Below, piece by piece: positions 34,206-44,854 of a stretch of DNA of 64,000 bases; the stretch's first letter is position 1; every line of letters begins with the position of its first letter. The position numbers were made by a program, and so were the translations under genes. The notes under the pieces were generated by a model. It saw nothing but the letters and a program-made list of their open reading frames with translations, did no database searches and was not told the DNA's origin. Origin of the DNA: Corynespora cassiicola (lineage: Eukaryota; Ascomycota; Dothideomycetes; Pleosporales; Corynesporascaceae); the NCBI GenBank assembly GCA_022059125.1, contig JAEUWY010000008.1:682001-746000 (forward strand), in the 5' to 3' direction.

Positions 34206-36005
34206 TCAAATTCCTTCCTGATCATCCCGCGCCCACAACTTCACGGTACGATCTTTGCCTCCGCTGACGATCCAGGCCGCATCGCTGGTGATGTCGGTGC
34301 TGAGGACAGCCTGAGAGTGACCCTCCAATTGCTTGATGCGTGCCCAGTCATCGGCCGAGAAGACCTGAATGTTCTTGTCGAAGCCAGAAGACACAACCAG
34401 AGTGGACGCTTTCTTGGGGATCAAATCTCCGTCGGCATTTCGCTGCAGTGGCACGCCGCTTGCTGGTCCATCGGAGCCCTTGAACCAGCGCAAGTCGGTG
34501 ATTCCTCCGCTGTTCGCTGCAATTGAATTCGTCTCTCGCATGGCTCGGATGTCCCAGCACTTCATAAAACCGTCGCCAGATCCAGAAAGGACACGATAGC
34601 CGTCCGTACTCCAGTCCATGCCATGAATCGGCTTGATATGACTCTCGAGTAGGAAGATGACACGGCCGGTGCGGATATCCCAGACTCGGCCGATGCTATC
34701 CAGACCGCCACTAGCGAGCAAGGAGCCATCGCCATTGAAGCTGACAGTGTAAACTTCCTTTGAGTGGCCTTCTTGCATGAGAAGCTCTTGGCCAGCTTCA
34801 ACATCCCAGAGCCGCCAGGTGGTGTCATCCGACGCCGAAGCAAGGTAGCGGCCGGTTGGGTGAAATCCTATACGGCAGACGCGGTCTGTATGGCCTTGTA
34901 GAGTGCGAAGGGGCTTATTGTCATCTAGTGACCACAATTGAACCTTACCACCGCCACCGCCAGAAGCAAAATTCACGTTGGACGAGGAGACGTTGCTGCC
35001 GTCAAGAGTCGCTCCAGGCATCCAATCGATTCCAGTTGTCCGTGCTGCATGTCCACCACGATAAGCTGTCTTCTGATCCAGGGTTGGCACTTCGAGCATC
35101 TTGACACTGCCGTCCCAATCTCCATATGCTACAAGCTTGCCGTTGGGGGAGAAACGAACAATACTGACAGGTCGGGCCGTGGACTGTGACCCATACAGCT
35201 CGATTCCCGCGGCCTTGTCTTTGATCTGGTTGCGAAATTCCACGTGCCTCTTCAACGGTATGGTGGCTTCAAGTCGCTGGAAAGCGACTCGCTCCTTTGC
35301 ACGGGGAAGAGAGTATTTGGCTAGTTCCCGGCGGACTTCGAGCAGTCGCTGTGTGCCACTGGTGTAGAATTCCTCCTCCTCGTTTCCTCCACCCTCGTCT
35401 GCATCCTGCATTTGAACATCCACATCCTCCCCAGACTTCTCTGCAATATCCGCCAAGAGACTCCTCAAACGGTCACGTCGGTCTCCCGGTCCTTCACCGA
35501 ATAGGATAGTAGGCTCCTTCAAAGATCGAAGTCGCGCTTTGACGTCGCGGTCGGCGGTAGGGACAATGAGTTGCTGGGCGCGCTTCTTGCGTTCAAACTG
35601 CGAGATGAGTTCTTGAGCGGTCTCGCCAGAAGCACCTGCGGCAGCTGGATTCATTGCATGGTCATGGTCGATTGCTAATTTAAACCTTAGCGGCAAGGTC
35701 ATGCATGGTACGCGGTGTGGAGGTTGAATACTTACGTACATCGGCCAGGTCGATACCCCCCATGGGTTCGTCCTAATGCAAATCAGCAGGGCTACAATCA
35801 ACATAAAAAAACAATGGAAGTGCCATTGTAGATCTGCAAGCGAAGCGCGCATCAAAACCGCCTATGGTGTCGCGAACTGGACAGGAGGGCAAATTTGTAG
35901 GCAGCAACGCGCCGCCGGAAAAGTTTGGTGCGCAAGATATTGGGTGGTTCTTACCTGGACCTCGTCCTCCTCGACATATGCCTGGCGCGAGGGGTGGATA
36001 TTCAT
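34206..36005 (-). CDS. PRP4: U4/U6 snRNP splicing factor Prp4
   Basis: The complement of 34206-35674, 35736-35772 and 35955-36005 encodes 518 aa. The N-terminus is MNIHPSRQAYVEEDEVQDEP. The PRP4/SFM motif lies at about residues 67-115 (VPTADRDVKARLR...LFGEGPGDRRDRL). It is followed by a helical linker and a C-terminal WD40 propeller, with clear blades such as LQGHTDRVCRIGFHPTGRY, ending at VKLWARDDQEGI. Prp4 binds Prp3 and the U4/U6 duplex in the tri-snRNP. The 37-nt middle exon is set by phase: it ends one base into a codon, and the other possible donor leads to an immediate stop. It is divergent from the PTC7-like gene. Confidence 0.94.
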
Positions 36006-36527
36006 GTCGGCCGTGGGTGCCCGCAGCGCGGTGCAGGGAGCTGTGTCGTGGGGTTGACAGAAGCTTTGAAAGTTGAGGTAGCTAAGGTTGGTAGCTTGGG
36101 ATGCGGAGATTCTAAACTCCGATAGGGCTGGTGCTTGGCAGCTTAGTCAGCGGACACTGAAACGGGCAGGCACGGTAGAGTTTGAGGGAATCTGGCAAAA
36201 TGTGCCAGATGGCCCGAAAGTGAGAGAGCAGCAATTGCCATTGCGATCCAGAGAAGCCCTCCCGTTCCCTTGCGACGGCCATTGTTTGACCGCAATTCGT
36301 TATCGTGAATATAACAATGCCCCAGAGTCCACGGCCGCAGGCTAGCTTGATCTGCATGACGCCAGTGCTCCGCGAATCTCATCCCTGGCTAAAAAGTCTC
36401 CTCTGCGTTATAGTCCTCCTCGCAAAGGTACCTCGTCCTCGCTGTGCCTGCAGCGCAGCACTCACCACCACCACCACGCCGCCTCGCCGCCACTGACTGT
36501 TGCTCTCTCCAGGCTCTGGCTGCGGCC
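36006..36527. promoter_or_regulatory. Divergent PRP4 / PTC7-like upstream region
   Basis: This 522-bp gap lies between the two start codons. It includes a possible alternative first exon of the PTC7-like gene (36356-36427), described under findings. Confidence 0.4.
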
Positions 36528-37832
36528 ATGTCACTCGCCATAGCCGGCGCCCCGGGCTCCTCATCGCGCCTGATATCTCGCGCAGGCTCGCGTCCCAGTG
36601 CGTCCAGGCTGCTCCTCGTCTGCCTCTCCACGTCCATTGTTGCGCCTGCTCAATCCGCGCGCACCGCCGGCTTCCACTCGCAGCGATCTCTCTACGCCCT
36701 CCCGACATGCCCTCTCAACAGGGACTCGTCCCCTTCTCTATCCGGCGTTAGAGCGTTCCACTCGTCCTCGCATACCTGGAGTGCTTCGCCGCACTTCTCC
36801 TATCATGTCGCTGCCTCCTACTCAGCCAAGGGTGACAGGTTCAACGCAAACAGGAATTTGTTCACAAGGGACGTCTACGATCCCCGCAAGAGCGAGGTCA
36901 CCGACCTGAGGAATTGTCAGAGGCACAACAGGAAAGCGGGCAGGCCGGGCAGCGGCCAGGATTCGTTCTTCTTCAGCCAGATCGGCAACACCAATGCCTC
37001 GGCCTTTGGCGTTGCAGACGGCGTCGGCGGCTGGGTCGAGAGCGGCGTCGACCCCGCAGATTTCTCCCACGGCCTGTGCGAATACATGGCCTGCGCTGCC
37101 CGGTCGTGGCCACACGGATCCAACACGAGCTCGTTACATCCGAAACATCTGCTCCAAGTCGGGTATGACGAGGTTATGAATGACGGCACCATTTCCGGTG
37201 GCGGCAGCACCGCATGCTTAGCCGTCGCAGAGCCCAGTGGCAACGTTGAGGTCGCCAATCTGGGTGACTCTGGCTTCATGCATTTGGGGCTGAACGCAGT
37301 GCGACACTTTACCCAACCGCAGACACACGGGTTCAACACGCCGTTTCAGCTTTCCAAGATTCCCAAGCTCATGCTCATGCAGATGGCCCTGTTCGACTCG
37401 GATTCTGCTACCATCTCGGATCAGCCAAAGGATTCGAGCGTAACGCACCACAAGGTGCGCCATGGAGATGTTTTGGTCTTCGCCACCGACGGTGTGTGGG
37501 ACAACTTGAGCCCCCAGGACGTGCTGGGCATCGTGAGCCGCCACATGCAAGACTCGGGCGCTTGGGTAGAAAAGGACGGAGCATTCGACGTTAGCAACAA
37601 CCTGCATGACCTCGTCCAGGCCAATTCGGGCCGCAAAGCAGATAACGCCTCGCTCCAGGCCAAGCTTGCCGTCGCAATTGCGAAAGAGGCCAAAGTCACG
37701 GGTTTCGATCAGCGCCGTGATGGCCCCTTTGCCAAGGAGGTGCAAAAGGCCTTCCCTGGTGAGAACTGGCACGGCGGGAAGCCCGACGACATTGCAGCGC
37801 TAGTTGCCGTTGTGCTCGAGGATTCTAATTGA
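36528..37832 (+). CDS. PTC7: PP2C-type mitochondrial protein phosphatase, Ptc7-like
   Basis: A single exon of 434 aa starts at ATG 36528. The first ~85 residues are rich in Arg, Ser and Ala with few acids, like a mitochondrial presequence. The PP2C core has the metal- and phosphate-site motifs: FGVADGVGGW, GGGSTACLAV, NLGDSGF, DVLVFATDGVWDN and, near the end, KPDDIAALVAVV. This matches the Ptc7/PPTC7 branch, which dephosphorylates mitochondrial proteins including ones for coenzyme Q synthesis. Codons upstream of the ATG are also open, so a longer N-terminus by splicing is possible. It lies downstream of the divergent PRP4. Confidence 0.92.
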   Translation: MSLAIAGAPGSSSRLISRAGSRPSASRLLLVCLSTSIVAPAQSARTAGFHSQRSLYALPTCPLNRDSSPSLSGVRAFHSSSHTWSASPHFSYHVAASYSAKGDRFNANRNLFTRDVYDPRKSEVTDLRNCQRHNRKAGRPGSGQDSFFFSQIGNTNASAFGVADGVGGWVESGVDPADFSHGLCEYMACAARSWPHGSNTSSLHPKHLLQVGYDEVMNDGTISGGGSTACLAVAEPSGNVEVANLGDSGFMHLGLNAVRHFTQPQTHGFNTPFQLSKIPKLMLMQMALFDSDSATISDQPKDSSVTHHKVRHGDVLVFATDGVWDNLSPQDVLGIVSRHMQDSGAWVEKDGAFDVSNNLHDLVQANSGRKADNASLQAKLAVAIAKEAKVTGFDQRRDGPFAKEVQKAFPGENWHGGKPDDIAALVAVVLEDSN

Positions 37833-39663
37833 GAAATTCCCGCGTGCGCACATTGTTTTGCCTTATTCGTGTATCATGTTGGGCGGGTTGCATAGGCTGG
37901 CGTTGGGAGAGGAATATGGCTCAAACCTTTTCGGTGCGCTTGCATAGACGTACATTAGGTGGTGTTTGCTTTGTACGGTAGATGATTTTTCCCCGGTCTA
38001 TTGCGCTCCTCCATGTTGGAGAAAGACAGCCAGTCGTTGCTGGGCTCTCATTTCTTTACTTTTCTTTCTTATCTTGCGCCTCTCGGTTTTAGTCTAAAAG
38101 TCTCCTTGGTTGCCTTCTCGGCGCTGGAATACACACTTACTACAATTTTGTTCTTGTACGATTTCGGGATTCGGTCGTTATCTACTTTTAGTTGCTCTTT
38201 ATTTTCCGTTCGCTCACACTGGTTACTGGGTGGCTTCGTGGTTTTAGCTAGACAAGATGCATTTCTACAATGAGATGTGGTGCAGGACAACTGTGTGTCC
38301 AATTGTGAAGACTGTATTTGAAGGGGATCCTGGTCCGCATGTGTGACCTCATGTTGTCTGCTCTTGCCACAATCTTACATTTTTCTCAGCATGCCGTACA
38401 GGAATCGTACAGGGGATGTCTTGAATGCTCTACTTCATTATCTGACAACATACTTCATCCTAGTATGAATTTGATCATCCACGGATAATACCTCGATCAT
38501 AACAATGGCTTCTTCATCATGGCTTCTTCATCCTGGCTTCTTCATCCTGCATCAGGGTTAACTTCAGGTACATACCTGGCCAACATCTTACTTTAGACCT
38601 GTATGCTATGTCTTTGTCTGACACCTGCAAGCGTCTGACTAGGCTCATTTTCTCTGATAATCTGATTCGAAATAAGAATAAACACATAGAGGATTTCTAG
38701 TATCCATAGCTATCTACCAAATCATACTTTGTGATTCTACTGGATACGTAGGTAGTAGGTAGAAAACCATCACAATATAATGCAAGTTGAATATCACGTC
38801 TTTATTAACACATCTATACCACGCGCATCTCTGATAATCTATAGACAACAAAATTAACAAGTAATAAATGTCTGGCCTGAAACTTGACAGCATATGATGT
38901 TTTTGATCATCCGCTCCAGCGTATACCAAACGCATCTGGATAACTAAGGGCAGGATGAAACATAGATTGTTAAGGCTCCTATCGACACGCAGAAAGAAAT
39001 TCAATACTAGTGAGGCTGTACCAAGGCATTATGGCATAACCATGTAACACTTCGTTTCAGGAAGAGTCCAGCTTAGATTGATTTATGAAATCGGGATGGG
39101 CAGGGCACCCTTCACATTATAGAGCCAACACATTGCACATCCTTACATAGTACAATGGCCGACAAGAACAGGCAATTCAACTTGTTATTATTGCAGTACA
39201 TCTGCAAAATTGTATCTGTAGTTCACAAATTTTCGTCGAGCCATTGATATCTTGGAAGTGCGGCCTAATAGCTGATGTCACCCGCTATTCTACGGTAGCA
39301 CCGCGTAAACTTTTTGAACCGATCCTTCGTCTGGCCCAAAAGTCTATTCAGGGGAAGAGTGAAAAACGGGGCGGACGACGTACTATTCCGTCCAGCCGGC
39401 GTGATGCGCTCGTTAAGGTAGCATCCTTGTTTGTTTATCCGGCTGTTGCTGGGCAACCCTGCCACGCGAACCTTGCGTTCGGGCTCGCGCTCCACCATCA
39501 ATATCCTCAAGTCTTCCACATTCACATCACTACCACGACAGCCCGCCCGGATTGCGCGCCTTATGTATGGAAAGCTAACCCTACAGTCGACATTCGCTAT
39601 CTCGTCTCATCCGTTGGATCATAGATAGTACCGCTCTTCCCGTTACACACCAATTCGCGCACA
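37833..39663. other. Intergenic, PTC7-like to MPS1
   Basis: This is 1.8 kb with no gene I can support. The longest frames are under 130 codons and unrecognised. A short tandem repeat lies at 38505-38547. Confidence 0.45.
38505..38547 (+). repeat. Three copies of a 14-15-bp tandem repeat
   Basis: The unit is (A)TGGCTTCTTCATC with an optional trailing C. Three near-perfect copies stand head to tail in intergenic DNA. Confidence 0.8.
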
Positions 39664-41516
39664 ATGTCAACCGCCTCGCCCACTCCAATGGGAGGAGGCT
39701 CCTACTCCGGCCTCGCGCGCATGCGCTCGCATTCTACCCTACGGCCCCGAAGAGACTCGCCTCTTTCGGTGTTGGGCCAGTCGCAGGGTTTTTCCGCCGA
39801 CGCGCCCATGATGCAGAACATCAATATTGGCGACAGCTCCGATGACGAGATCCCGCAGCCTATGAAACTCAGCGCCCTCACCACGGCGCTGCTCGCACAA
39901 AACGGAGTGAATTCGCCAGACAAGGGTGCTGCGAGGAGACCCAAATTGCGCATATCGCGCGACGGCTCAAATCCGAATAGCCCCGCCCAGGACACCATTA
40001 CGCCTGCACCGAGCCTGCGCGTAAAGCGCGTCGGACTGCGCGGCGCTCCCATGAGAAGACTGCGACGGACACCACAGAGCGAAGAAGACCAACAGCCTTC
40101 GCAAGACCAGGAAAATATGCCCATGTCTGCCGTCAAGGTGGATTCCATGAACGCTGTCGATTCGGTCATGAAGGTCACCGATTCCGTTATGAAAGTCGCA
40201 GACCAGAGCGAGATGCGCCCATCGCCGGCGCATGAATCGCCTGTCCAGAGGCCAGAGAGGCCAGCGCCATTGCAATCAATAAGCGCAAACACTCCCCGCC
40301 GCCCGGCCCCGCCGCCTCCACCCAAGATGTCTGTTTTGGAGGCTGCCACTACAGCAGCTGGTGCTGCTACCACCAAGACCAGGGAGAGGAGAAAGAGGAG
40401 TACCTTGGCGGTCAACGGAAAGCATTACTCGCAGATGGACAGGATAGGAAGAGGTGGAAGTTCGGCTGTGTACCGTGTCATGGCGGAAAATTTCAAGCTT
40501 CTGGCGCTGAAACGAGTCAAGCTCGAGGATGCGGATGAAGCCGCCGTGCGCGGTTACAAGGGCGAGATCGACCTCCTCCAGAGGCTCAAGAATGTTGAAC
40601 GAGTTGTGCGGTTATACGATTGGGAGGTTGACGAGTCGCGCCAGATTCTGAGCGTAGTATGTACACACCCCCAGGTGTTTGTCCCAACAATTATTCTAAT
40701 GCATGATAGCTCATGGAGCTCGGCGAATCTGATCTCGCGCGCATCATTCGGATGAAGCTAGACCCCGAAGGCGCAAAATTGGATCTGAGCTTCACCCGAT
40801 ACTACTGGAAGGAGATGCTCGAATGTGTGGGTGCGGTTCACGATCACGACATTGTGCACTCCGATCTCAAGCCTGCGAACTTCCTCCTCGTCCAAGGCCG
40901 CCTAAAACTTATTGATTTCGGCATCGCCAACGCCATCGAGGTCGATCACACCGTCAATGTACACCGCGACTCGCACATCGGCACTCCCAACTACATGTCT
41001 CCCGAAAGTCTTGAAGACAGCTCCGGCGGTGCCCGCGGTCTTCTCTCCAACGGCAACGGTCCCAAGGACATGGCTCTCGGCAAGCCGAGCGACGTGTGGA
41101 GTTTGGGCTGCATCCTATACCAGATGGTCTACGGGCGCCCGCCCTTCGCCCACATCGCCAACCAAATGGCCCGCGTCGTCGCCATTGTGAACCGTGATTA
41201 CAAGATTCAGTTCCCGGACTTCGGCATCGGCGATGTGCGCGTCCCACCAGGCCTCAAGGCCACACTGCGCTACTGCCTCGATCGCGACCCTTCGCGCCGC
41301 CCCACCATCCAGCAGCTCCTCGACGAGCGCGACCCCTTCATCTACCCGGACGGCGGTGAAGACTTACGCATCCCCATGGATCTGCTCGGCCAGGTGATCC
41401 AGAAGGTTGCTGACCGCTTCCGTGATCCCAGCAAGCCGCCGCCCACCGATGAAGAGATTCGCCAGTATCCCGCCAGTTTCTACGCAAAGATACGAGAGTT
41501 ACTGGAGACGAACTAA
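39664..41516 (+). CDS. MPS1: Mps1/TTK-type spindle checkpoint kinase
   Basis: Exons 39664-40656 and 40710-41516 encode 599 aa. The N-terminal ~250 residues are basic and disordered, with phosphorylation-type SP/TP sites and a short internal repeat (DSVMKV twice). The kinase domain begins near residue 258: glycine loop GRGGSSAV from Gly262, Lys283 in ALKRVK, catalytic loop HSDLKPANF with Asp383, DFG with Asp400, and GTPNYMSPESL in the activation segment. The MSPESL and IVHSDLKPANFLLV strings are typical of Mps1/TTK kinases. Mps1 acts at kinetochores and in spindle-pole duplication. The 53-nt intron lies in the kinase domain, between codons. Confidence 0.93.
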
Positions 41517-42560
41517 ATCCTGCCACCTACTCGTGCCACCACCATATTTCTCCCAGAGATGGAGGGAGAGGTGAATGCGCGATACTAACCCGCTCTACTT
41601 TACGAATAATGGCCTCATGTTGGACGGCGCGCGAGTACCCCACCTGCTTATACCTACTCTATACCTATCTGTTTATCTCGTTTTGCCTGCTACTTATTTT
41701 AATGACGGAATGGACACGGCGTTGTTGTTTTTTTGTCTGTTTCTGGTGGGATTCCTTTCATCCAAAGATCCACACCACCTACTACTGTACACACATACTC
41801 ATACACTAGGCGCCGGCCATACTGCTACTACGCTACAAACCCTTTCCTTACGTCCGTTTTTTCCCTTCAGGATTCGTTTCGGGAGCTTTTTTGGGGATTC
41901 CTTGTTTTGGTGCATGGCCCGCGGGCTCTGGAGCGCGCTTTGTTTGGCTGGCAGTTTCGTTTGCGCGGTTCGGATTGTGTGCATACCTTTTTTGAAGCGT
42001 GGCGCGGGGTATGTCTATCTGTTTTGTTTAAGCGGCCGGCAAAATGGAGTTCATTTGTTTATATGGCTTGTTTGACCGGATGATTGAGTGCATGGAGGGT
42101 GTGGTGGTTTGGGGGTTTGGGGGGCGCTTTTTTGTATATATGCCCCGTGTCTAGGATAAGGAAAGATGTCCATGTTCAAATCTTTCTTCCCATGGCGAGG
42201 CTTTGGTGATCAGCGTGAAGTGTGGCTGCTAAAAACTCTTGCGCCGACATCTTGCAGTTCCTAGTGAAGTCTGGAAATGAATGCGCAGTATTGGGTTGTC
42301 TGGTGGGCAGGTAACATGCCAACTTCTTTTCATATTGTTCTAGCGACTGTAGGAAGTGCACTCGGTGATCTCAAATGGCCATGGCCATGGCCTTTCTGCA
42401 TTGGTCCCTAGCATCAATCCTTCACCTTAGTGAGTGCCTTCAGGGATATTGATCCTCCGTTTTCCATTATTTTAGTTCCACTCTCAGACTACGCCCAAAC
42501 GCCACTGGTAGACGAATTCCATCCTAACGCCATGTTGATGCAGCCATCAGTATTTCCACC
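41517..42560. other. Intergenic between convergent MPS1 and NSA2
   Basis: This is 1.04 kb between two convergent genes, which should hold both 3' UTRs. A frame of 166 codons right after MPS1 (41575-42075) is T-rich with hydrophobic, unpatterned residues, and I treat it as untranslated. Confidence 0.45.
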
Positions 42561-43449
42561 TCAAACGAGAAGGACCGCGTTCAGGCATCCGTCGTTCTCA
42601 GGGTCTGCAGATTGTCAGAAAAATTGGAAGGCTATCGTAAATCGGGGAATACTCACTGTTAGTAACCTGGGCGTAACGACCCCAGACGACCTTTCCACCA
42701 GCTGTGGTAAGACCCAAGTCCGAAACATTGACCTCAATAACCGTTCCCTTGGTCAAAACACCAAGCTGAGTGTAAAGCGGGTTCTGGGGGTTCTTCTTGA
42801 CCGAAATGATCGGCAATTGAACGGTAACACCCAGCGTAGGGTGGGTGACGTTGGCCTTCTTGTAACGGAGACCCATGGGACGAATGAAGCGCTCGTACTT
42901 GACGGGACGACGCGTGAAGCCAGGGCCAACAAAGGTAGGTTTGGTGATCATGCGCTTCCAGCTCTTCTTGTGCGTCTTTTTACCCGTTGTAACAACCTTG
43001 AACATTTCCTCTTCCGAAATACCTTTGACCTTGGGCAAGGGAACCGAAAACTTGGCTGCCTGCTCCTTCCTCTTGTCTTTAATGGCAGAGCTCAGGGCCT
43101 TGGCATTCTTCTCGTTCGAACGGTCCAAAAGATACTGAGGAAGAGCTTCGGTAGTGGGTTCGGGTGCGGCCTCGGATTTGACGTTGCGCTGCTCGTGTGC
43201 CCGAATCTTCTGCTTCATCTGGATCTTCTCCTTCCTGCGGCCTTCGGCATAGAGCTTAGCCCTCAATCCACGCAGGTTTTGGGCCTTATAGGACGCCTGA
43301 TGCCCCTCGCGGGCTTCCCTTTTACGCTGCAGTATGTATTAGAACCATTCCTTATAAAGTCTTCTAGTAACCCGTACCTTGCGCTCATCGTGGTCCAGAC
43401 GCTTTCCGTGAAGCTTCTGGTGGCGCTCGATATACTCGTTCTGAGGCAT
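42561..43449 (-). CDS. NSA2: Ribosome biogenesis protein Nsa2
   Basis: The complement of 42561-42604, 42657-43326 and 43378-43449 encodes 261 aa, the same length as yeast Nsa2. It starts [19 protein letters not shown], has a very basic helical N-terminal half, and ends in an eS8-like beta-barrel with [17 protein letters not shown] and KVVWGRYAQ. The 44-nt last exon adds [14 protein letters not shown], which closes the family C-terminus. Nsa2 is a late nucleolar/nuclear pre-60S factor needed for 27S rRNA processing. Both introns are GT-AG. The gene diverges from mitochondrial bL21m across 358 bp, coupling cytosolic and mitochondrial ribosome genes. Confidence 0.97.
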
Positions 43450-43807
43450 GTTGTCGACTCGGTAACACGGCTCTCGGGAAGTGTGGCGGTATTGGGTTTG
43501 CGGTGTTGACTTCCGTCAGCGCTTCGAAATCGCTGGGAAGAAAATCGCAAGTCTTTGCGATCAATGAAAAAAAATTGACAAGTCGAGCAGTCTGAAGGTG
43601 GACGAGGGTTTGTCGTCGGTGATGGCGCAGGTGGGACTGGTAACTTTTTCGTTCCAGCCGCCATGCCAAGATTTCGAAAGAGGCTCGTGCATCGCTTAGG
43701 TAACCCTGCATTGCGGCCGTCCCCCGACCTCCCAAATCTGATCGGCCGCGAGAAAAGTGCCAGAGGTAGCATCGCCAGCCATTGCCTACCCACCACTGCC
43801 GCTCACC
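43450..43807. promoter_or_regulatory. Divergent NSA2 / bL21m upstream region
   Basis: This 358-bp gap lies between two divergent start codons and should hold both promoters. No specific site is called. Confidence 0.4.
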
Positions 43808-44536
43808 ATGGCTCTGCTCGGCCCTACGCTGCGGCGCTCGCTATTCGAGGCCCGATCCACGCTCCCACCCACATTCCTTCTCCCGTTCCGCGCAAACATC
43901 ACGACCGTGTCGCATACCCTCGAGACGGGCAACGTACCAGAGCCGCTCATTCGATCCGGGCAGCACATTTCTCAGGACTTGAAGGAAAAGGTGCAGACCT
44001 CTGCGCAGGCGACTTCTCAATCAAACACGACGCCACCGAAGGAGCCCTTCCCCAGTCTCCGCAAGGATGCCGTCTCCACCCAGCTCACAAACTCCATCCG
44101 CGAGATGCTTCCGCTCCTCCACTCCCAGCCGGCGCACTACTTCACAATTCACATACACGGACGGCCATACTTGATCACACAAGGTGATGAGATCCGTCTG
44201 CCTTTCCTCATGCCTGATGTCAAGCCTGGAGATGTCCTCCGCTTGAACAGGGCGACGCACATCGGATCGCGAGATTTTACGCTGAAAGCGCCGGAGGCCA
44301 TCAAGGGAACGAAGGACCACGCGAAGAAGGTATTTTACTTGGATGACAGGTTGTTCACCTGTCGGGCGACTGTGATCGCCATTGAGAGTGAGCCAATGCG
44401 GATTATGGAGAAGACCAAGAGGAGGCAGAGGCATACAAAGCATGTCAAGAGTAAGCACAGGTACACTGTGCTTAAGATCAGTGAAGTTTCGGTGAAGAGT
44501 CTAGAGGAGTATGAGGAAAAGATCCAGAAGAAATAG
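43808..44536 (+). CDS. MRPL49: Mitochondrial large-subunit ribosomal protein bL21m
   Basis: A single exon of 242 aa. The first ~45 residues are Arg/Leu/Thr-rich with no acidic residues until position 15, as in a mitochondrial targeting sequence. The bL21 domain occupies about residues 110-215, with YFTIHIHGRPYLITQGDEI, DVKPGDVLRLNRATHIGSR and a basic stretch (KTKRRQRHTKHVKSKHRY) that contacts rRNA, then VLKISEVSV. This is the mitochondrial homologue of bacterial L21, named Mrpl49 in yeast. The ATG at 43808 is the first in frame. Confidence 0.92.
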   Translation: MALLGPTLRRSLFEARSTLPPTFLLPFRANITTVSHTLETGNVPEPLIRSGQHISQDLKEKVQTSAQATSQSNTTPPKEPFPSLRKDAVSTQLTNSIREMLPLLHSQPAHYFTIHIHGRPYLITQGDEIRLPFLMPDVKPGDVLRLNRATHIGSRDFTLKAPEAIKGTKDHAKKVFYLDDRLFTCRATVIAIESEPMRIMEKTKRRQRHTKHVKSKHRYTVLKISEVSVKSLEEYEEKIQKK

Positions 44537-44854
44537 ACGGGCGCCGGAGAAGATACTGAGGAGGGGGGCACTTCTACATGGATGTATTATATGTGTAGCT
44601 ATCATGGAAACACTGGGTATTCGGCATATTGTACGTTTCAAGACGAATGTAACACAGTTATCATCATACGGCAGATGTGATGATCTTATTACTACTTGCA
44701 TCGATTGAGGTTAGGGTATGCCGCACTGGGTAAAAGACGATCCCAGACATGTCCAAGTTCTATCCATACTCCGACTCGCATTCATTTGTTGCGGTCCATG
44801 AAATTGATGTTTTTGAGCACGGTCGTTTATTGTTTTGCTTAGGCAGAGACTGGC
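44537..44854. other. Intergenic between convergent bL21m and CSN4
   Basis: This 318-bp gap should hold the two 3' UTRs. Nothing else is seen. Confidence 0.4.

Noticed and set aside
41575..42075. Frame of 166 codons after MPS1
   Set aside because: It directly follows the MPS1 stop, is T-rich with random hydrophobic residues, and fits a 3' UTR.
42430..43509. Plus-strand open frame of about 360 codons
   Set aside because: It is the antisense of NSA2, whose exons, splice sites and length match the family exactly.
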